Shown here: positions 28,793-40,400 of the stretch, piece after piece
Position numbering within the stretch: position 1 is the stretch's first letter
How the letters are laid out: every line of letters begins with the position of its first letter
From: Aquirufa beregesia
GTDB lineage: Bacteria > Bacteroidota > Bacteroidia > Cytophagales > Spirosomataceae
DNA: 64,000 nt
Reading direction: 5' to 3'
Assembly (NCBI RefSeq): GCF_011090385.1
Contig: NZ_SEWW01000003.1
Span: 248,001 to 312,000, forward strand
The notes under the pieces: generated by a model
The model's database searches: none
What the model saw: only the letters and a program-made list of their open reading frames with translations
Told to the model about the DNA's origin: nothing
Translations under genes and position numbers: made by a program

Positions 28793-28820
28793 GCTCCAGA
28801 CATCGCAAGAAGTCTGGAGC
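28793..28820. terminator. terminator between convergent genes
   Basis: GCTCCAGAC (28793-28801) and GTCTGGAGC (28812-28820) form a perfect 9-bp stem. It is followed by TTATATTTTATTT on the plus strand and a short T-tract on the minus strand. It sits seven bases after the tyrA stop and can end that minus-strand operon. Confidence 0.8.
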
Positions 28821-28827
28821 TTATATT

Positions 28828-29691
28828 TTATTTACGGTTTAGAATCCGACCAATGTCATTTGCCTTGGCTAATTCTTCCTTGAGTTTTTCATAGCTGCCA
28901 GAAAGCATCAATCCTTTATATTTCAAAAGTGTGTTGATGTATTCATCCAACACGTCCATCAAGTTTTCTTGATTTTGGTGAAAAATCTGAATCCATGTTT
29001 CTGGGGACGACTTGGCCAAACGAACGGTTGATTCAAAACCAGTAGATGCGAGTTCGAAAATACGTTTCTCGTCTTTTTCCTTTTCCAAAACGGTATTAGC
29101 CAAGGCGAAAGAACAAATGTGGGAAATGTGGGAAATATATGCCGTATGGACATCATGACTGATGGAATCCATATAGATCAGGTTCATGTGTAAACCGTCT
29201 TGGTATAAACTCTCTATTGTTTTTTCGGCATCCGGGTCACTTAGTTCCTGATCACAAATCACGCAGCGTTTACCTTCAAAAAGTCCATCGATAGCCGCTT
29301 CTGGACCAGAGAATTCCGTACCCGCCATGGGGTGAGTTGAGACGAATTGCTTTCTTCTAGGATGATTTTTTAGGGCTTCATAAATGGGACTTTTGGTAGA
29401 ACCCACTTCTATGACGATTTGTTTTTCATGGAACTGATCCAAAATTTTGGGTAATTGTTCCACCAAATTATCCACAGGAGTAGCTATGATGAGGACATCA
29501 ATTACTTGTAGCGCTTCATCCAAAGGTAATAGACGATCAATCAACCCTAATTCCAAAGCTCTTTTTTGGTTTGGGCGATTGGTATCGATACCGATACACT
29601 CTTTGGCCCATCCACTTTTACGTAAACCCAGCGCCATGGAACCACCAATTAATCCAATACCTAAAATTCCAACGACTTTATTTGATTCCAT
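28828..29691 (-). CDS. tyrA: prephenate dehydrogenase
   Basis: This 287-residue cytoplasmic enzyme should convert prephenate to 4-hydroxyphenylpyruvate with NAD(P)+, the tyrosine branch of aromatic synthesis. An N-terminal Rossmann motif VGILGIGLIGGSMA (residues 7-20), ATPVDN, VGSTKSPI and HPMAGTEFSGPEAA (the catalytic His region) are present. The helical dimerisation domain with DVHTAYISHISHICSFALA follows. There is no fused chorismate mutase or ACT domain. It overlaps the upstream aminotransferase gene by 14 bases, so the two form one translation-coupled unit under the tyrosine-rich leader described here. Confidence 0.95.
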   Translation of the reverse strand: MESNKVVGILGIGLIGGSMALGLRKSGWAKECIGIDTNRPNQKRALELGLIDRLLPLDEALQVIDVLIIATPVDNLVEQLPKILDQFHEKQIVIEVGSTKSPIYEALKNHPRRKQFVSTHPMAGTEFSGPEAAIDGLFEGKRCVICDQELSDPDAEKTIESLYQDGLHMNLIYMDSISHDVHTAYISHISHICSFALANTVLEKEKDEKRIFELASTGFESTVRLAKSSPETWIQIFHQNQENLMDVLDEYINTLLKYKGLMLSGSYEKLKEELAKANDIGRILNRK

Positions 29692-30856
29692 TCGACTGTG
29701 TTTTTATGCGCTTACTAGCTGTTTCAAAAAGGGAAATGGGGGCACATAAAGATGTGCGGATGTAGTCATTTCCTTGACTACCAAAAATGCCTCCGGGTGT
29801 GATGAAGACGGCATTTTCTGTTAAAATTTTGTCGGAAAGCTCATAACCATTGGCATATTCAGCTGGGACTTTGGCCCAAACAAACATACCACTTTGTTTT
29901 GGGTCATAGCTGCAGTTCAGTAAGTCCATTAACTGAAACACTACTTTTTGACGAGCGGAATAAATCTCATTTTGTTGTTTAAACCAGGCAGAATCTGCTT
30001 GCAAGGCTTCCACAGCAGCTTCTTGTAGCGGTAAAAACATACCTGAGTCCATATTGGATTTAAAGGTCAAAATGGGGGCTAAGAACTCCTGTTTTCCCAT
30101 GACTGCACCAATTCTCCATCCGGCCATGTTATGGGACTTGGATAGAGAGTTTAATTCTAAGGCCACTTCCTTCATTCCAGGAATACTTAACATACTAATG
30201 GGCTCATCATTTAAGATGAAGCTATAAGGGTTATCGTTGACCAATAATATAGAATGTGCAAGAGCAAAATCACGCAGTTTTTCAAAAAATGCCTTGTCGG
30301 CCTTCGCACCTGTGGGCATATGAGGATAATTCACCCACATGATTTTCACTTTGGATAAATCACGTTTTGCCAATGCATCTAAATCTGGCAACCAGCCATT
30401 GGCTTCAGACAACTCATAACTCTGTACTTCAGCACCTGTTAAGGCACAAGCGGCTTGGTAGGTAGGGTACCCAGGATTGGGAATAAGAGTGATATCTCCT
30501 TTTTCCAAATAGGCCATAGCAATGTGCATGATGCCTTCTTTGGAACCCATCAGAGGCAATATTTCGGAATTAGGGTCAAGAGCTACTTGATATTGTTTAT
30601 CGTAAAATTGAGCAAAAGCTTCACGCAATTGGGGAATGCCTTGGTAACCTTGGTAGGCATGGTTTTCTTTTTTCTGGGCACTAATAATCAACGCCTGAAT
30701 GGTGGCATCTGAGGGTGCTAGGTCAGGACTACCTATACCGAGATTCAGCACAGGTATACCTGATGCTTTCAAGGCTGCAATCTGCTTTAGCTTGGTAGAA
30801 AAGTAGTATTCTTGTACGACTTGTAACCGAGAAGCTGGAGAAATGGTGAAGCTCAT
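29678..30856 (-). CDS. class I/II aminotransferase, probably aromatic amino acid transaminase
   Basis: This 392-residue PLP enzyme of fold type I has the Schiff-base lysine Lys240 in SLSKSHNMAGWR and the carboxylate-binding Arg248. VLNLGIGSPDLAPSD, HAYQGYQGIPQLREA, NPGYPTYQAA and VNDNPYSF are also present. The sequence resembles LL-diaminopimelate/alanine-type aminotransferases. Its coupling with tyrA and the Tyr-rich leader upstream indicate that it makes tyrosine and/or phenylalanine from the keto acids. That specificity is inferred from context. The ATG lies five bases after the T-tract of the attenuator. No Shine-Dalgarno sequence is seen. Confidence 0.9.
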   Translation of the reverse strand: MSFTISPASRLQVVQEYYFSTKLKQIAALKASGIPVLNLGIGSPDLAPSDATIQALIISAQKKENHAYQGYQGIPQLREAFAQFYDKQYQVALDPNSEILPLMGSKEGIMHIAMAYLEKGDITLIPNPGYPTYQAACALTGAEVQSYELSEANGWLPDLDALAKRDLSKVKIMWVNYPHMPTGAKADKAFFEKLRDFALAHSILLVNDNPYSFILNDEPISMLSIPGMKEVALELNSLSKSHNMAGWRIGAVMGKQEFLAPILTFKSNMDSGMFLPLQEAAVEALQADSAWFKQQNEIYSARQKVVFQLMDLLNCSYDPKQSGMFVWAKVPAEYANGYELSDKILTENAVFITPGGIFGSQGNDYIRTSLCAPISLFETASKRIKTQSNGIK

Positions 30857-30861
30857 AAAAC

Positions 30862-30885
30862 AAAAAAACCGACTTGGGGCCGGCT
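30862..30885 (-). terminator. attenuator terminator before aminotransferase-tyrA
   Basis: On the minus strand AGCCGGC (30885-30879) pairs with GTCGGTT (30873-30867) around the loop CCCAA. The 7-bp stem includes two G-U pairs. A run of at least five U follows directly. It lies downstream of the leader peptide and ends only five bases before the aminotransferase ATG. It can therefore only act as a regulated terminator of this operon. Confidence 0.82.
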
Positions 30886-30922
30886 CATAATAAGTTTAAA
30901 TTAAATCTATACCTACAATAGC

Positions 30923-30988
30923 CTATTGGCAGGATGGGAATCCTGCGTAATAATAAGCGTAATAATAAGTAGTTGAATGCATAATCAT
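30923..30988 (-). CDS. tyrosine-rich leader peptide of the aminotransferase-tyrA operon
   Basis: This is a 21-codon ORF on the minus strand, from the ATG at 30988 to a TAG at 30923-30925. Its centre reads HSTTYYYAYYYAGF: six Tyr codons (four TAT, two TAC) in seven positions, plus one Phe. A second in-frame ATG at 30982 could also be used. A perfect 7-bp hairpin overlaps its last codons and an intrinsic terminator lies between it and the first structural gene. This is the classic layout of amino-acid attenuators. Scarce charged tRNA-Tyr would stall the ribosome on the Tyr codons and change downstream folding. The function is inferred from sequence and context. Confidence 0.85.
   Translation of the reverse strand: MIMHSTTYYYAYYYAGFPSCQ
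30929..30946 (-). promoter_or_regulatory. leader hairpin (pause or anti-antiterminator)
   Basis: GCAGGAT and ATCCTGC form a perfect 7-bp stem with a 4-base loop, beginning one base after the last Tyr codon. A ribosome stalled on the Tyr codons would cover its 5' arm and keep it open. A second small stem, CAATA/TATTG, follows at 30916-30928. I do not see an unambiguous long antiterminator pairing with the terminator arm. Confidence 0.65.
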
Positions 30989-30992
30989 GTGC

Positions 30993-31023
30993 CAAAGGTA
31001 TAAAAAAAATGTTTTTATGCAAA
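30993..31023 (-). promoter_or_regulatory. promoter of the tyrosine leader operon
   Basis: On the minus strand TTTG (31023-31020) is followed after exactly 19 bases by TACCTTTG (31000-30993). This is a perfect match to the Bacteroidota consensus TTTG-N19-TAnnTTTG. The expected start point is at about 30986-30989, essentially at the leader ATG (30988), so the leader peptide may be translated from a leaderless or near-leaderless message. Confidence 0.75.
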
Positions 31024-31134
31024 CCGCAGTTTAGGGTTGCCACAAAGAGACATTCCAAATTGAGAACAAATCTTCTTGGAATAAAATTGGAAACCTTGGG
31101 CTGATTGTATAGATTAGCATCGCCTAATGGCAAT

Positions 31135-31290
31135 CTAACCACTAAAATATATATCATGTGTTCTATTATTAGCCAAGAATTGGCGCATCTCCCCGTATTT
31201 TTTTTGAAGATTTCTTCTAAAGCTTTTCCAAGCTTTTTGCATCATTCTTTTCGTTTGGATGAATTTCAAGCGAATGGCTTGATACGACAT
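31135..31290 (-). CDS. possible small basic protein
   Basis: This 51-residue ORF starts at the ATG at 31290. It is rich in Lys, Arg and Gln (RLKFIQTKRMMQKAWKSFRR, then NLQKKYGEMRQF) and could form an amphipathic basic helix. I do not recognise it. The opposite strand holds an overlapping ORF with a much less protein-like composition. If real, it sits upstream of the tyrosine leader promoter on the same strand. Confidence 0.3.
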   Translation of the reverse strand: MSYQAIRLKFIQTKRMMQKAWKSFRRNLQKKYGEMRQFLANNRTHDIYFSG

Positions 31291-31402
31291 TCGGACTATT
31301 CTATTTCCGAATTTACCATGCTGTCTTTGGGTATTGTCTGAATTAGACAAGCTCCCTTTTGATTCCTTGATCTACCTGAAAAATCTTGATTTTTTTAGGC
31401 TC

Positions 31403-31478
31403 TATCGATTCGATATATAGGTCAAAATCTAAGGAATTTCAAATGGAATGGTTGTCGTCTTGACATCCATTCGAAATT
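31403..31478 (+). promoter_or_regulatory. palindrome and inverted repeat in the leader of the giant gene
   Basis: TATCGATTCGATA at 31403-31415 is a perfect odd palindrome. Further on, AATTTCAAATGG (31435-31446) and CCATTCGAAATT (31467-31478) form a 12-bp stem with one mismatch around a 20-base loop, ending 10 bases before the ATG at 31489. The first could be an operator and the second a 5'-UTR hairpin affecting translation. Both assignments are tentative. Confidence 0.4.
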
Positions 31479-31488
31479 ATCCAAGCAC

Positions 31489-34400
31489 ATGATGTTTCAA
31501 AGAAATAGCAATAAATCCATTGATTTATTCATTAAAACGATGGTTGCATTTATCCTTAAAGGGCTTGCTTTTCCCTTATTGATATGGGGGAGTCCATTAG
31601 TTGTTGCCAAAGCGGATTTACATTCTACGAATCCATTTATTGGACAAGCGATTAAATACAAAATTACTATCTCATCTTCTACCGACTTTTTGGCTGGCGA
31701 TGTTAAAACAATTGTGGTACGAGCTGTGGACTCGCAAGGGAATGTGATTACTTCGTATGAAGGACCGAAATCATTGGTTTTTTCTGGTGCCAACCCTTCC
31801 AGAATGGGGCAAAGTCCTATGGTAAATGGGGTAAAATTAGGGGAGAAATTACAGGTGAATTTTACGAAGGGTTTATTCGCATTTGGTCTTCAGCTATTTA
31901 AACAAGAAATGGCGGCTATATCAGTTAAAGGGGATGATTTGGCAAGCTTTGAAAATGAAAAGTTACTAATCCAAGTAAAGCCAAGTAAAAACACCCGTTT
32001 GTTGGCAGATTTAGTGGCTCAACAAGCAAGAGAGCAATCCATTCGCGGGACACTGGCCCTTGTCGATATGTATGGAAATTTATTGGCTGATTTTGATCCA
32101 TCCAAAGATCCGATAACGGTGACGGCTAGTACAGGAGGAGTAATTCATGGATTGGGATCTTCTCAAAATAACGTCTTAAATCAAGCGAGTGACGCACAGG
32201 CTGGCCTCATTGATTTTGCCACATTGGGGATGAAATATACAGGAAAAGCGGGTAAAGTTATTTTTCAATTTACGTCTAGTAAGTATAATGCAAGTGATAC
32301 AGTTGGTTTTGATTTAGGTAAAGAACGATCTTATTTATTGAAATCTGCCAATCAAAATCAATTGGTAGGAACTGAAAAAACGTTAAATATCTATATCCAA
32401 GACCGTTATGGCAATTTGGATACATCATTTACTGGAATTAAAAAATTATTGTTTTCTGGAGCTAGTCCTTCTTTAAAGCAGGGTATTCTACCTTCCATAA
32501 ATAAAGTGCCTTTTGGAAGTAAAGTAAGTATCAGCTTTATTCAAGGTGTTGCCAATGTAGGAATTTCTTTATTTAAAGCCGAAAAGGCGATGATTTCAGT
32601 AAAAGATGATGAGTTTTCATCCTTGGAGGAAGAGAAATTAGAAATAGAAGTTTTGCCTTTACTTGGGAATGCATTAAAACTTAAGATTTCGGAAACCCAG
32701 AAAGTGGGAGAACCTATTTCAGGTTTTATTCAAATAACAGATAGTTATGGAAATGAAGTCAGTGATTTTAATGCATCCAAAAATCCCATTACCGTGACCA
32801 ATAGTATGGGCGGAATAATCAGTGGATTAGGCTCAGCTAAAAATAATGTCATCAATCAATCCACAGATATAATCTTGGGGAAGGCGGACTTGAGTGCCTT
32901 AAAGATGATTTATACTGGGAAAATTGGTGAAGTCGATTTGACCTTTTCCTTAAAATCGGGGTATTCGGAAATCGTTAAAAACAGGGTGTTTTATCCCGGT
33001 TTATCTTATTATAATCGAATAAAAGTAGAGGGCCTAACTACTCAATTGGCGGGAGTGCCACAAACCATTACGCTCAGGTTATTGGATTCTTCGAATAACA
33101 CCCTCCATAATTTCAACGGAGTTAAGGATTTGCTGTTTCAAGGAGCATCTGTGGCAAAATCTGTTGGGAAGGCCCCTACTGCATTAAATAGTTTATCCGT
33201 ACCCATCAATTTTGGCTCTGTTACCACCATTCAATTTGTTAATGGAATAGCTAGCACTCAAGTTGTGTTATATCAGTCAGAAAAAGTGTCTTTAGGAGTT
33301 TCCGAGTTTTTAGGAGCTGAAAGTTTGGTAGAGAACCATTTATCCATCAATGTTAAGGCTTCTAGTTTTCACCATTTGGATATAAGTTTAACAAGTCCAC
33401 AAGTAAATGGGCAAGTCTTCCAAGGTATCAATACCCTCAAGGCATTGGATGAGTATGGTAATGTATGTAGCGATTTTAATGCCCAACAAAACCCTATCCG
33501 TGTCGAAACCCCAAATACGGGAATTTGGGGATTTAAAAGTCTTGGGAATACTTTCATGCTAAATCGATCTTCGGATTTTGTTCAAGGTGAACTTAATTTA
33601 GCAGAAAAAGGCTTTTTTTACCAAGGTGCAGCTAGTACTTCATTTAGATTTGTAGCACAAAATGGAATCGAAACCACTAGTAGTACCATTCAATTCGTCA
33701 ATTCCAATCAGTCGGCTAAGCTGTATATCTCTGGAAATTTGACGCAATTGGCAGGTGATTCCCAACTATTGATCATTAGTGCTTTAAATTCCGTTGGTGA
33801 TACGATTCTTAGTTATCAAGGAAATAAAATGCTGGTTTTTACTGGTGCAGGTAATATCCCCAATTCAATCTTTCAGGCAAAGGTTCAAAATAATAGCGCG
33901 GCTACTGAATCTCCATTAGGGAAAGCTATTTCTATACAATTCATCAACGGAAGAGCTCAGGTTCCTATTTATTTATATTTGGCAGAAAATGCTTTGCTTT
34001 CTGTTCGTGAGACCAATGTTTTTGGAGCCATGGCTGGAAACGATTTTTTGATCCAAGTTAAAGCCAATAGCCCTAAGCAATTAGCGGCTAGCATTAGTAG
34101 TCCTCAAACACGTGGGAAGCCATTTGTTGGAAATAATAGCTTAACCGTTAAAGATACTTTTGGTAATATTTGTCTTGACTTTAATGCAAGTATACAACCT
34201 GTCAGCATTCAGGTTAGTTCGGGGCTTGGTCATGTTAGCGGCCTTGGCAGTGCTCAAAATAATGTGTTAAATCAAGCTTCGGATTTTAAAAATGGTGTAG
34301 CCAATCTAACAGCATTGGGTTTCATTTATCAACCTGCTGCATCTACATTAAACCGTAAAACCTTATTATCAAAAAAGTTGATTCTCTCCACTGAGAGTAA

Positions 34401-37400
34401 TACGTTAGATGTATTTTCCTCAAATTTCATATTTTCCTTATCGGATGAATCAAGTTTAATCAGTACTCAGTCTGATGGAATCGTTATTTCAGATACGGAG
34501 GAGCGCTTATCTATTACGGGTTCTGCTATTCAGTTTACTGGGAAAAGTCAATTTATCAAATTGGAGGCTAAAGATGCCCAAGGTGTTTTAGTGCGGACCT
34601 ATTCCGGAGTTAAAAATTTGATATTTTCGGAATCTGTTATACCTAATTCATCTCAGATGATTGCTACCGCCTTAGGTATTCCTTTCGGTCAATCTACCGC
34701 TGTGGAGTTTTTTGAAGGAACAGCTACTCTTGAATTAATTTTGAAAACAGTCGTTAATCAAGATACCATTCGAGTAAAGGATGGGGCTTTAGCGAGCCAA
34801 TTACCTGGAGACTATCTTGTCGCCAAGGTGGTATTAGGCAATGTAACTAGTTCATCAGGTAATCAATATGGCCTGACGGATGATGTGTATTTTTCTTTTG
34901 ACCGTCGACAAATTCCTGTTTGGTCCATTCAAGGAAGAAATGCCGTAATTAGGATAGATAAATCGATCATTAACAATGATCAATTAACCGATGCGGGTAC
35001 TCTGGCGAAATTAGTTGAAAGAACGGATGCCTTATATGATTTTTATAAAAACTCCTTAGGCTATGAACCTCCAGGAGGGAACCCTGATTTTGGGTATAAA
35101 ACTAGCGTATTTTTTGGCATTCCATCATGTGGATCTGGATGTGGTTTAGTGGGAGCAAAAGGTATTGAAGTGAGTGGATTTGACAATATCTATTTTAACC
35201 TGAAAAATAATACCAATGTAAATAGGGATGTCATTTTAGCCTATGAATTTGGTCGAAATTTCTTTGACTTTAGTTCAAAAGTCCTTTTCCCATATAACCC
35301 CAACAGCCAAGAAAAAAATGGAGGAATGGCAGAAGCATTTGCTAGTTTATTTACAGCTTATGCATTCAATGATTTATTGACAGATCCCCAACAAAGAAAG
35401 TTTAATGAGACCTTATTGAATATCTCCTGGTTTAGAGAAAATTTTATAGGGTATATCAATGATTTGGATGCCAATCCTTATAATGTTTGGGCTAAATGGG
35501 ACCGAATAGGTTATAATGATTATAACCGAGGTACAGGAACGAATACGGATGATGAGCCAGCTTGGAAGCCAGTAGGGCTCTTGGAAGGCATCATTAGCAC
35601 CTTTGGGAAATCCACCATTTTTCCTAAGTTTTTCCAGGAATTACGGAAAATGCCGAAAGTCAATACCATTGAAGATGCATTAAGTAATATCGCTCAAGTT
35701 GCAGCTAATTGTACGCAGACTAATCTAGTCCCATTTTTTAAACATGTCGTTAAGTTTAATTTAAATTTAGCTACTGAAGCGGCCATTAGTGCATTGTCCC
35801 CTCATCCTGATAAATTAATTCAGTATGAAAATTTACTCTGGTATATCTCCCCATTTCATACAGTCCGGATCAATATTCGAAGTATTAATTATTTGAATAA
35901 TCAAAATTGGTATGTAATTAAAAAAGGCAATAAGATTATATCCTCAAGTCAGCATGGTAATAATGAAATCCCCTACAGTATTTTGGGAAATCAACATGAG
36001 GTTGACCTGACAATTGAAATGCAGGATGCTAATCATCAAGTACTCGATGCTTATACAATCAAATTAAAAAAACGACATAACATTAATTTTTTTGATTATT
36101 CCGATGATTTGTATGCCTTTTATTTGGCCAATAGATCGACCAAAATATATCAAGAATCGGGGAATGTGGTCATAGAAAATGTTAGTCCAACGTTGTTTGA
36201 CCATGGGCTCTTGCGTAAATCTTTCAGAATTGCTAAAGATCGTACGATGCGCCTGTCGAGTGTCGTGAGAAGAATTGGCCCCAATTTTCAAACCAATGTA
36301 GTGAATAATTATGCTGCTGTAGTCACAGGAGGGACATTTTATGGATCAGGGTCTTTACGATTAGGCTTTGATATTGGTCAAAATAATATCACCAGTAATT
36401 TTACATTAAACCAATTCATCTATTCAAAAAAATTATTAAAACCTGAGGCAAATTTGAGTGTGGTTACCATTGGTTTGGAATCGGTGGGGAATCAACAAAA
36501 GTCCTATTTCTCGAATTTGCTTTATCGTGATGAAACGGATACAGATGGTGATGGGCTTGTTGACTTTGAAGATAATTGTCCTTCAACCTATAACCCCAAT
36601 CAACTAGATACAGATAGGGATGGTTTGGGAGATGCTTGTGATGATGATTTTGACGATGATGGAAATATCAATTCCACAGATCCTAATCCCATGGTTCCCA
36701 TAGCTCAAAATGATGTAATCCAGCAGGCATTTAGTCAAGGGACAATACATTGGCAAATTTTAAAAAATGATGATTTTTTGCCTGGAGCTTCTATCAGTTT
36801 ACGCCGGGTTTCAGGGACCGATACGGGGATACTTAATTTAAATTCCTTGACAGGTTTTATGACCTATTCACCTACTGAATCAGAGGAAGATTCGGTATCG
36901 TTTATTTATGAAGTATGTAATACCTTGACAGGTGTATGTGCCACGGCCCAAGTAAAAATTTTAGATATTAATCAAGCTTCAAAATTCATTTTAACCGGGA
37001 GTTCAACTCAAATTGCAGGATCAAGTCAAACTGTCCGAATACAAGCCACAAATAGAAGGGGAATTCCCATTCCCACTTATTCTGGAACTAAAGTACTTCA
37101 ATTTTCAGGAACGAATTCCTCCTTGGCTACTACCTTCAAATCCCGAGCAAATGGCCTTGATTTTGGATTAAATACACCCGTGAATTTTAGTAATGGTGAG
37201 GCACAAATAGATGTGATTTTATATAAATCTGGTTTGGATTCCCTGAGTGCCACGGAAAGTATTATCAAAACTTCAGGTTTGGACAAATTAGCAATACATG
37301 TTTCAGAGAAAGCATTTCAAAAATTAAGTGTCCAATTACAAAACCCACAAGTCAATCAAAAGCCTTTTTATGGGCTTAATTCATTAATTGCCCAGGATGA

Positions 37401-40400
37401 ATATGGGAATCCTGTTTTGGCCTTTAATGCAGCTATAAATCCAATTACCGTAAGTGCTAGTCAAGGAGGAGTAATCTCTGGATTATCAGGAGGATATCGT
37501 CTGACAAGTTCAAGCGACTTTAACCAAGGTATGGCAAATTTGACACAGCTAGGGATGACTTATTCAGGTGTAAACGGCCTTGATGTCTTGACATTTAGCC
37601 CTACAATTGGATTGAGTACACAAAGTGAAATTCTCATTCAATCGGATTTAATAAAACCTACTCAACTTCTAATTTCTGGAGATTCGGTTCAAGTGGCAGG
37701 AAATGCAAACATGATCACTATTCGAGTTTTGAACGATTTGGGGGAATTGATGGATACCTATTCCGGAACCAAGACTCTATTGTTTAGTGGGGCCAAGAAC
37801 TCTATAAATCCAGTTGTTTTTCCTCAAGTAATAGATAACCTGTCGCAAATTAGAAATTTTGGTTCAGCCACCAGTATTGATTTTGTGGGTGGGATAGCTC
37901 AGATTTCCATGAAGTTATTCCATGCTTTTTTGGCGCAAATTCAAGTTCAAATTTTGGAAGATACACTCACATCTAGTATTCTCCCTGTTTTGGTGAAAGC
38001 GGGACCTTTGGCCAAGTTTAATTTACAAATGACAAGCCCTCAGACCACAGAAACACCATTTGTGGGAGTTAATACATTGAGTGCCTTGGATGCCTTTGGA
38101 AATCTCATTCTTGATTTTAATGCAGGTTTAAGCCCCATTAAGGTAACAAGCACGTTGCCTGGCTTTATCTCGGGACTATCTGGTGGAGATCAATTAATTA
38201 ATTCCGGAGATTTTGTACAGGGAATAGCGAATTTGAGTGCGTTGGGGATGCTATACTTTGGTACTGAAGGAAAAGGATTTTTTACATTCAAAAGCAGTTC
38301 CGGTATTCAAATTACCAGTAATCTGATTGAAATCCTGATGGCAGATTTTGATGGTGATGGAATCCCCAATTCCATGGAATGTTATCAAACTTATACACTT
38401 CGGGGGAATTGTCAAGATTTTGATGGAGACGGATTAGTGAATTCTATGGATACGGATTCAGATGGAGATGGGATACCCGATGAGCGAGAAAAGAATCGAG
38501 ATTCAGATGGCGACCGGCATGCAGATTACCTAGACCTCGATTCGGATAATGATGGGATATTGGATTCCATCGAAGGGGAATTTGACCCAGATGGGGATGG
38601 AATACCGAATTACCTGGATTTGGATTCAGACAATGATGGAATTTTGGACGTCTGGGAAGCCAGCAATACGGTACGAGGTAATTTAGATGACAACTACGAC
38701 GGTCGGGTGGACATGAAAGGTCTATTACCAGATGCCAATGGTAATGGTTTGGCCGATTTTCTAGAAATAGGCTTTGGAGGAAGTCCAGCCCCTATTCCAG
38801 ATACGGATCATGATGGCAAGCCAGATTATGTAGATCTAGATTCGGACAACGACGGAATTGTAGATGCTATCGAAGGGACCAAGGATATAGATGGAGATAG
38901 TTTTCCCAATTACCGTGATTTAGATTCAGATGGGGATTGGCTAGGTGATCAGGATGAAAGGAATGTAGATAATGATATGGATGGGATCCCCAATTACTTG
39001 GATTCGGATTCAGATGATGATGGTATACCTGATGCTTGGGAGGGGAAAAATAAGTGTGCCACGTGTCAACAAATGAAAGACGATTTAGATGATGGATGGG
39101 ATGACCGTGGACAGTATATCAAGGTCATTGATACCGATTCAGATGGTACTTCTGATTTTTTAGACCTAGATTCAGATAATGATTGCATCCCTGATCGAAT
39201 TGAATTGGGAGCCGATGGAGATGGGGATGAAATCCCAAATTTTCGAGATTTGGATTCTGATAATGACGGGATGTTGGATAGCCAAGAGGCAGGAGATTGC
39301 CTGTATCCTAGAGATAGCGATTCGGACGGATTGTATGACTTTGAAGACTCTGATGCGGATAATGATACCATTCCGGATAGCGTAGAAGTTGGCCCAAATC
39401 CGACTAATCCAGTGGATACCGATAAGGACGGAACCCTCGATTATTTGGATGTGGATTCGGATGGTGATGGAATACCAGACTCAGTGGAGGCTGGTTCAAA
39501 TCCTAGCAAACCTGTGGATACGGATGGAGATGGGAAAGCTGATTATCAAGATGTAGATTCAGATAATGACACGATACCAGATTTCAAAGAGGCAGGTTCG
39601 AATCCCCTTACACCTGTGGATACAGACTCAGATGGAATGGCTGATTACCTAGATTTGGATTCAGACCAAGATGGCATGCCAGATGAAGTGGAGGCAGGAT
39701 TAGATCCCAATAAACCCATTGATGGTGACCTAGATGGGCAGGAAGACTTTCGAGATCTTGATTCAGATAACGATAGCATTTTAGATGCCGTCGAAGCCGG
39801 GGATTTCTTACATCCTGTGGACACCGATGCCGACGGAAAAGCGGATTATTGTGATGCGGACTCAGATAATGATGGCATCTTAGATAAGATAGAAGTGGGT
39901 CTTGATCCAAGTAATCCTCTGGATACCGATGAGGATGGTCGAGCAGATTTTCGAGATATCGATTCTGACAACGATGGTATGCTGGATGGATTAGAAGCCG
40001 GGTTAGATGCAACAAAGCCTGTGGATAGTGATTCAGATGGAATGCCCGATTACCGTGATTCGGATTCAGATAATGATGGCATCCTTGATGTAATAGAGGC
40101 TGGATCAGATCCCTCTAAACCTTTGGATACTGACAGAGATGGTCTTGAAGATTTTAGGGATTTGGATTCAGACAATGACACTATTCTAGATGCTGTGGAA
40201 GTAGGAAATGACCCACAAATCCCGATAGATACGGATCAAGATGGCTTAGCCAATTACCGAGATATGGATTCTGACGAAGATAGTATTCCTGATCAGGTAG
40301 AGGCAGGTTCTAATCCATTAAATCCTGTAGATACCGATGGTGATAGCTACCCAGACTATTTGGATCTTGACTCAGATAATGATACGATTCCCGATAAGTT

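Noticed and set aside
30885-31157. 90-codon minus-strand ORF spanning the tyrosine leader region
   Set aside because: It is out of frame with the Tyr-rich leader, reads through the promoter and hairpin, and shows no domain. The leader peptide with its attenuator explains the region better.
31105-31341. 78-codon plus-strand ORF opposite the small basic ORF
   Set aside because: Its composition is uneven, with no recognisable pattern. The antisense frame looks more protein-like, and even that is weak.
39608-40015. 135-codon minus-strand ORF rich in His, Leu, Arg and Tyr
   Set aside because: It is the antisense shadow of the Asp-rich tandem repeats, and the periodic composition explains why it stays open.
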